From contig NZ_QUWV01000039.1 of assembly GCF_003403295.1 (NCBI RefSeq), positions 1 to 64,000 of the forward strand: 64,000 nucleotides of DNA, read 5' to 3'. Made by a program: the position numbers and the translations under genes. Source of the stretch: Komagataeibacter melaceti (GTDB lineage Bacteria > Pseudomonadota > Alphaproteobacteria > Acetobacterales > Acetobacteraceae). This document shows positions 59,134 through 64,000 of the stretch, piece after piece; within the stretch, counting starts at the first letter, position 1, and each line of letters opens with the position of its first letter. The notes under the pieces were generated by a model. The model did not search any database. It had not been told where the DNA came from and was given only the letters and a program-made list of their open reading frames with translations.

Positions 59134-60558
59134 TTACCTGAACAATGCGGCGGCGGCGGCCTGTGCTGCGGATGAAACGGGACCAAGCCCCACCACGAAG
59201 AACACGGTCACCAGCCCCATCCCGACCGATACGAACGAGACGGAAACAGGCGAACGGTCTAGTGCGGGCTCGGCCGCATCAAAGAACATGACCTTGACGA
59301 TGCGGATGTAATAATACGCCCCGATCACGCTGCTGATGATACCGATTGCCGCCAGCCCGTAAAGCTGTGCATTGATCGCGGCATAGAACACCATCAGCTT
59401 GCCAAAGAAACCGGCCAGCGGTGGCGCGCCCGCCATGCTGAACATGAACACCGCCATGGCCAGCGCCATGCCCGGGTCCGTGCGGCCCAGACCGGCCAGG
59501 TCACTGATGCGCGAGACTTCCCGCCCCTTGCGGCGCATCGCCACAATGCCGGCAAACGCCCCGACATTCATGAACAGGTAGGTGACAAGATAGACCAGCG
59601 TGCCCCGCGTGCCTTCCGCCGTGCCCGCGGCCATGCCGATCATGGCGTAGCCCATGTGCCCGATGGAGGAATAGGCCATGAGCCGCTTGATGTTCACCTG
59701 CGGAATGGCGGCCAGCGAACCGAACACCATGGACGCGGCGGACACCACCTCGATCAGCAACTGCCACTGCGGCGTCATGCTGCCAAAGGGACCGGCCATG
59801 ACCCGTAGCAGGACCGCGAAGGCCGCGATCTTGGGCGCACCGGCCATGTAGGAGGTAACCGGCGTCGGCGCACCCTGATAGACATCGGGCGTCCACATAT
59901 GGAACGGCACCATGGACAGCTTGAAGCACAGCCCCACCAGCACGAACACGATACCAACCATAAGCCCGGCGGGCAGCACGGCGCTGCCGCGCACGGCCTG
60001 CTGCAGCCCGGCATATTCCAGCGTCCCGGCAAAGCCGTAAGCCAGCGAAATGCCATAAAGCAGGATGCCCGAGGCCAGTGAGCCAAGCACGAAATACTTG
60101 AGCCCCGCCTCCGCCGCCGTAACCCGGTCCCGCGCGAAGGCGCACAGGATGTAGATGGACAGCGAGGACAGTTCCAGCCCGACAAACAGCGTCATGAGGT
60201 TGCCCGACGATGCCATGATCATGGTCCCCAGTGTGGAGAACAGGATCAGGATGGGGAATTCGAACTTGTCGATCTCCATTTCCCGCGCGTAACCCACGCT
60301 CAGCACCAGCGACAGCGCCGCGCCGGACAGGCTCAGCACCTTCATGAAGCGGGCAAAGCCGTCATTGATGAAGACATGGCTGTAACCGGTGCCATCAGGC
60401 GACATGACGACAAGGATGCCGGTGACGACAAGCGCCAGCAGCGTCATCATCGTGCACGAGAAGAAGGCCTGCCCGCGCTTCTGCATCACCCCGGCAAGCA
60501 GGATGGCCAGCCCGGACAGGGCCAGCACGATTTCGGGCAGAGCAAGTGTCCAGTTCAT
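59134..60558 (-). CDS. nuoN: NADH:quinone oxidoreductase subunit N (complex I)
   Basis: NuoN is an antiporter-like membrane subunit that pumps protons in complex I. I start at the ATG at 60558 because family proteins begin there (MNWTLALPEIVLALSGLAI) and AGGG lies nine bases upstream; an ATG at 60576 adds six residues. The 474-residue protein has about fourteen helices with the key lysine region AEAGLKYFVLGSLASG and the VPFHMWTPDVYQGAPTPVT segment. Only 26 bases separate it from nuoL, and no nuoM lies between them. Confidence 0.96.
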   Translation of the reverse strand: MNWTLALPEIVLALSGLAILLAGVMQKRGQAFFSCTMMTLLALVVTGILVVMSPDGTGYSHVFINDGFARFMKVLSLSGAALSLVLSVGYAREMEIDKFEFPILILFSTLGTMIMASSGNLMTLFVGLELSSLSIYILCAFARDRVTAAEAGLKYFVLGSLASGILLYGISLAYGFAGTLEYAGLQQAVRGSAVLPAGLMVGIVFVLVGLCFKLSMVPFHMWTPDVYQGAPTPVTSYMAGAPKIAAFAVLLRVMAGPFGSMTPQWQLLIEVVSAASMVFGSLAAIPQVNIKRLMAYSSIGHMGYAMIGMAAGTAEGTRGTLVYLVTYLFMNVGAFAGIVAMRRKGREVSRISDLAGLGRTDPGMALAMAVFMFSMAGAPPLAGFFGKLMVFYAAINAQLYGLAAIGIISSVIGAYYYIRIVKVMFFDAAEPALDRSPVSVSFVSVGMGLVTVFFVVGLGPVSSAAQAAAAALFR

Positions 60559-60584
60559 TGGTAGTGGCCCTGACATCCTTGGGG

Positions 60585-62525
60585 TTAGCGGGAAAACAGC
60601 ATGGTGGAGAGAAGAACCACCAGGCCGATCAACATGGAAAAGGCATAAACCGCGATGGAGCCGGTCTGGACACGCACGGCCTGCCCGGCCGTGCCCGCGG
60701 TCAGGCGGGCCAGCCCTTCGGGTATGCCCTCGACCACGCCTTCATCCGCGCCTTTCCACAGCACGCGCGCCAGCGCACGGTAGGGACGGATGATGATGGC
60801 GTCATACAGCTCATCAAAATACCATTTGTTCAGCAGGAACAGGTAAAGCGGGCGCAGGCTGCGGGCCATCGCCGCCGGAATGCCGGGGCTGGCGATGTAG
60901 CATACATAGGCCACGGCAATGCCCAGCACGGCGGCGAAGGTGGGCACCAGTGCAATGAACCCCGGTGTCTGCTCAAGCCGGGCAATCACATCGTGGCCGG
61001 GAACACTGGCAATCGCCCCGTTCCAGAACACGGCCTGGCGCGCGCCCACATATAGCGGCTCGAGTACCAGCCCCGCCACGACCGCGCCAAAGGCCAGCAG
61101 GATGACCGGCAGCAGCATGGAGGGCGGGCTTTCATGCGCGCCCTCATACAGGTGCGCGTCCCGGGGTTTGCCATGGAAGACCAGGAAGATCAGCCGCCAG
61201 CTATACAGCGCGGTCAGGAACGCGGTGACGCAGCCCATGACCCAGCCATAATGGCCCATGGCGCTATCGGACATCCACGCGGCCTCAAGGATCGCGTCCT
61301 TCGACCAGTAACCCGCGAACGGGAAGATACCGGCCAGGGCAAGGCTGCCGATCCACATGGCGGCATAGGTCAGCGGGATCTTGCGCCACAGCCCGCCCAT
61401 GCGGAACATGTCCTGTTCATCATGCACGGCGTGGATCACGCAGCCCGCGCCCAGAAACAGCAGCGCCTTGAAGAACGCATGCGTGGTCAGGTGGAACATG
61501 GAGGCCTGATAGGCCCCGACCCCGACCGCCACGAACATGTAGCCAAGCTGCGAACAGGTGGAATAGGCGATGGTGCGCTTGATGTCCGGCTGCACCAGCC
61601 CGACCGTGGCGGCAAAGAAGCTGGTCGTGCCGCCAACCAGCACGATCAGGTCACGCGTAACGGGCGCAAGCCCCAGCAGCGGCGACATGCGCACCATCAG
61701 GAAGACACCGGCCGTGACCATCGTGGCCGCATGGATCAGGGCGGAAACCGGGGTCGGTCCCTCCATCGCGTCGGGCAGCCATGTATGCAGCAGCAACTGG
61801 GCCGACTTGCCCATCGCGCCGATAAACAGCAGCGTCGCAATCACTTCCAGCAGCGGATGCGTGCCGAAAAGCTGGAACGTATCATTCACATGGGCGGGAA
61901 TGGCCGCGAAAATATCATCATACGACACGCTGCCCAGCCGGATGAAGATGAGCGAGATGCCGACCAGGAAGAACAGGTCCGCCACGCGGTTGACGACAAA
62001 CGCCTTGATCGCGGCCCGGGCGGCGGCAGGACGGTCATACCAGTACCCGATAAGCAGGTAACTGGCGAGGCCGACCCCTTCCCACCCGAAAAATAGCTGG
62101 AGCAGGTTGTCGGACGTCACGAGCATGAGCATCGCGAAGGTAAACAGCGACAGGTAGGAGAAGAAACGGTACACTGGCGCGCTTTCATGCGCCATGTAGC
62201 CCACGCTGTACACATGCACCAGCAGCGAGACCACGGTCACCATGGCCACCACGCTGACCGACAGCGCATCCATGCGCAGTTGCCAGTCCGCGGTGAAATC
62301 CGCCGCGTGAATCCACTGGGCCACGGGAACGATGACCGTGTTCATGCCGCTGCCCATCTCGAAGCCCAGCACGCCGATCGCCGCCAGCGCCGCGCAGGCC
62401 ATGAGCGCGATGGTGGTCAGCCGCGCCGCCGCGTCGCCCATCAGGTGGCCAAAGCCACCGGCGACAAGGAACCCGATAAGGGGCGCGAAGACTGCCACCT
62501 CAAAAAGGAGGGATGCCATCTGCAT
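60585..62525 (-). CDS. nuoL: NADH:quinone oxidoreductase subunit L (complex I)
   Basis: NuoL is the distal antiporter-like subunit with the long lateral helix. The 646-residue protein shows FFGWEGVGLASYLLIGYWYD, the HTWLPDAMEGPTPVSALIHA segment that carries proton-channel residues, and the C-terminal LLNKWYFDELYDAIIIRPY of the lateral helix region. Its C-terminus is complete. It follows nuoK by six bases. The next gene is nuoN, not nuoM. Confidence 0.97.
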   Translation of the reverse strand: MQMASLLFEVAVFAPLIGFLVAGGFGHLMGDAAARLTTIALMACAALAAIGVLGFEMGSGMNTVIVPVAQWIHAADFTADWQLRMDALSVSVVAMVTVVSLLVHVYSVGYMAHESAPVYRFFSYLSLFTFAMLMLVTSDNLLQLFFGWEGVGLASYLLIGYWYDRPAAARAAIKAFVVNRVADLFFLVGISLIFIRLGSVSYDDIFAAIPAHVNDTFQLFGTHPLLEVIATLLFIGAMGKSAQLLLHTWLPDAMEGPTPVSALIHAATMVTAGVFLMVRMSPLLGLAPVTRDLIVLVGGTTSFFAATVGLVQPDIKRTIAYSTCSQLGYMFVAVGVGAYQASMFHLTTHAFFKALLFLGAGCVIHAVHDEQDMFRMGGLWRKIPLTYAAMWIGSLALAGIFPFAGYWSKDAILEAAWMSDSAMGHYGWVMGCVTAFLTALYSWRLIFLVFHGKPRDAHLYEGAHESPPSMLLPVILLAFGAVVAGLVLEPLYVGARQAVFWNGAIASVPGHDVIARLEQTPGFIALVPTFAAVLGIAVAYVCYIASPGIPAAMARSLRPLYLFLLNKWYFDELYDAIIIRPYRALARVLWKGADEGVVEGIPEGLARLTAGTAGQAVRVQTGSIAVYAFSMLIGLVVLLSTMLFSR

Positions 62526-62531
62526 TTTCCC

Positions 62532-62855
62532 TTACCCCTTCATCATCGTAACATCGTCGACTTCGATCGAGCCGCGATTACGGAAATAGACCGTGACAAT
62601 GGCCAGCCCGATGGCGGATTCCGCCGCCGCGATGGTCAGCACGAACAGGGTCATCACCTGCCCCGACAGATCGCCGGTAGCGGCTGAGAACGCCACGAAA
62701 TTGATGTTGGCCGAAAGCAGGATCAGCTCGATCGACATCAGGATGATGATGACGTTCTTGCGGTTCAGGAAAATGCCGAACACCCCCAGAACCAGCAGGA
62801 TCGCGCCAACACTCAGGTATGGCGTAAGGCCGATCCCCTCAATCGCGTTATCCAT
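62532..62855 (-). CDS. nuoK: NADH:quinone oxidoreductase subunit K (complex I)
   Basis: NuoK is a small three-helix membrane subunit of complex I. With the ATG at 62855 it has 107 residues. The acidic residue essential to coupling lies in [18 protein letters not shown], and [17 protein letters not shown] ends the third helix. The start overlaps the nuoJ stop by eight bases. Longer in-frame readings upstream are antisense-like noise within nuoJ. Confidence 0.96.
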   Translation of the reverse strand: MDNAIEGIGLTPYLSVGAILLVLGVFGIFLNRKNVIIILMSIELILLSANINFVAFSAATGDLSGQVMTLFVLTIAAAESAIGLAIVTVYFRNRGSIEVDDVTMMKG

Positions 62856-63621
62856 TGTCCTGTCCTTTCGCGCCATCCGCCGGGGCCACAACCACCAGGG
62901 CGGTCTGTATTTCTTCCTCCGCCTCGCTCTGGCGCCATGCCTCGGTCCCGTAGGTTCCGGGCACGGCCGCCACGTCGTAGGAGTCACGGGGGCGCAGGAA
63001 CCCGCCCTGCGCCGCGACACCGGCGCCCAGCGGAACCTGCAGCATTTCAAGGGAATCCTGCGGCACACGGTCGTGCTGGCGGTCGATGTTCTGCCTGCGT
63101 CCCGTGGGCCGGTCACGCAGGGTCAGCACGATCGCGCCGATCATGGCCACCAGCAGCACCAGCGCGCATGTCTGGAACAGGAAGATGTAGTGGGTATAGA
63201 TCACGTCACCCAGCGCGGCGGTATTGGTCCGCGCGGGCGATGAGGGCACGAGATGCCTGATCTGCCCGATATTGCCGGCAACCCGCCAGTGCATGAACGC
63301 CATGAGCAGTTCCACCAGCAGGACGCCGCCCACCGCCGCCCCGATCGGGGCGTAACGCTGCACGCCTTCGCGCATCTGCGCAAAGCGGATATCGAGCATC
63401 ATGACCACGAACAGGAAAAGCACCGCGACCGCGCCGACATAGACAATGACGAGCGTCATGGCCAGGAATTCGGCCCCCGCGATCAGGAACAGCCCCGCCG
63501 CATTGAAAAACGCCAGTATGAGGAACAGTACCGAATGCACCGGGTTACGGGCACACACCACCATGGTGGCGGACAGAACCAGAACCGCCGCGAAAACGTA
63601 AAAGACGATTTGGGTCATCAT
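62848..63621 (-). CDS. nuoJ: NADH:quinone oxidoreductase subunit J (complex I)
   Basis: NuoJ is a five-helix membrane subunit next to the quinone channel. Tandem ATG codons stand at 63621 and 63618; AGGAAG lies upstream of the first. The sequence has [20 protein letters not shown] and [19 protein letters not shown], the pi-bulge helix region. At 257 residues it is longer than the usual 160-210. The extra part is a hydrophilic C-terminal tail of about 85 residues rich in Arg, Gln and Ala, of unknown role. Confidence 0.93.
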   Translation of the reverse strand: MMTQIVFYVFAAVLVLSATMVVCARNPVHSVLFLILAFFNAAGLFLIAGAEFLAMTLVIVYVGAVAVLFLFVVMMLDIRFAQMREGVQRYAPIGAAVGGVLLVELLMAFMHWRVAGNIGQIRHLVPSSPARTNTAALGDVIYTHYIFLFQTCALVLLVAMIGAIVLTLRDRPTGRRQNIDRQHDRVPQDSLEMLQVPLGAGVAAQGGFLRPRDSYDVAAVPGTYGTEAWRQSEAEEEIQTALVVVAPADGAKGQDNG

Positions 63622-63699
63622 GGGTGAGCTTCCTGCCGCATGGATGTTTCCTCCTGCTGGCATGGCGGCCACGGCCTGCGCCGGGGCGGCCGTGCGGTG

Positions 63700-64000
63700 T
63701 CAACGGTACGGGGCATCAAGCTCGAGCCTGCGGGCGAGAACACTTTCCCACCGGTCGCCATTGGCCAGGAGCTTGTCCTTGTTGTACATAAGTTCTTCGC
63801 GGGTTTCGGTCGCGAATTCATAATTCGGCCCTTCGACAATCGCATCGACCGGGCAGGCTTCCTCGCACAGGCCGCAATAGATGCACTTGGTCATATCAAT
63901 GTCGTAGCGCGTGGTGCGGCGTGAGCCGTCATCGCGCGGTTCGGCCTCGATGGTGATGGCTTCCGCCGGGCATGTCGCCTCGCACAGCTTGCATGCGATG
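63700..64000 (-). CDS. nuoI: NADH:quinone oxidoreductase subunit I, partial (C-terminal part)
   Basis: The gene runs off the right end of the window; about 99 C-terminal residues are visible. They contain the end of the first [4Fe-4S] motif ([19 protein letters not shown]) and the complete second one ([20 protein letters not shown]). NuoI carries two tetranuclear clusters that relay electrons to the quinone-site cluster. The C-terminal ALARRLEL-type tail is typical. nuoJ starts 78 bases after its stop. Confidence 0.95.
   Translation of the reverse strand, partial: IACKLCEATCPAEAITIEAEPRDDGSRRTTRYDIDMTKCIYCGLCEEACPVDAIVEGPNYEFATETREELMYNKDKLLANGDRWESVLARRLELDAPYR

Overview
This window reads as chromosomal DNA of an alphaproteobacterium, most likely an acetic acid bacterium (Acetobacteraceae; a Komagataeibacter/Gluconacetobacter-like genus is my recollection of such genomes, not something computed here). 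The reasons are the high GC with strong third-position bias, the gene content of the division/cell-wall cluster, a prolyl-tRNA synthetase of the short alphaproteobacterial type, an NDUFS4-like complex I subunit, and a nuoN-birA-rnj-proS-lolCD-dnaE neighbourhood.

Layout. (1) 1-17.1 kb, plus strand: the dcw cluster, from a fragment that is probably ftsL through ftsI-murE-murF-mraY-murD-ftsW-murG-murC-murB-ddl-ftsQ-ftsA-ftsZ, with nearly every junction a 1-4 nt overlap. (2) 17.3-23.1 kb: lpxC, bamD, recN, ligA (lipid A, outer-membrane assembly, DNA repair and replication). (3) 23.3-29.1 kb: a complete BMP-family ABC importer, with an orphan NMT1/SsuA-like binding protein converging on it. (4) 29.2-34.6 kb: tRNA-Asn, a secreted GlcG/HbpS-like protein, a CPA-type antiporter, an MFS exporter, csaA-gpt, tRNA-Pro, an NDUFS4-like gene and tRNA-Arg. 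(5) 34.8-44.6 kb: a visibly variable stretch between tRNA-Arg and tRNA-Ser. It holds a three-gene surface-glycan locus (GT-C glycosyltransferase, flippase, O-antigen ligase), a phosphoribosyltransferase, and a strongly decayed prophage in which almost every gene is frameshifted, stopped or truncated. The exception is a 590-residue secreted beta-helix protein, which is intact. (6) 45.1-49.2 kb, minus strand: a DEAD-box helicase, a nitroreductase, and metW/metX of methionine synthesis. (7) 49.3-58.0 kb, minus strand: dnaE, lolD, lolC/E, proS and RNase J. (8) 58.3-64 kb, minus strand: birA and the distal end of the complex I operon (nuoI partial, J, K, L, N).

The most notable observations are that nuoM, expected between nuoL and nuoN, is missing from the operon; that one intact exported beta-helix protein survives inside an otherwise ruined prophage; and that the prophage relic, including a truncated integrase, ends 66 bp before tRNA-Ser. 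I saw no CRISPR array, no complete insertion sequence and no rRNA.
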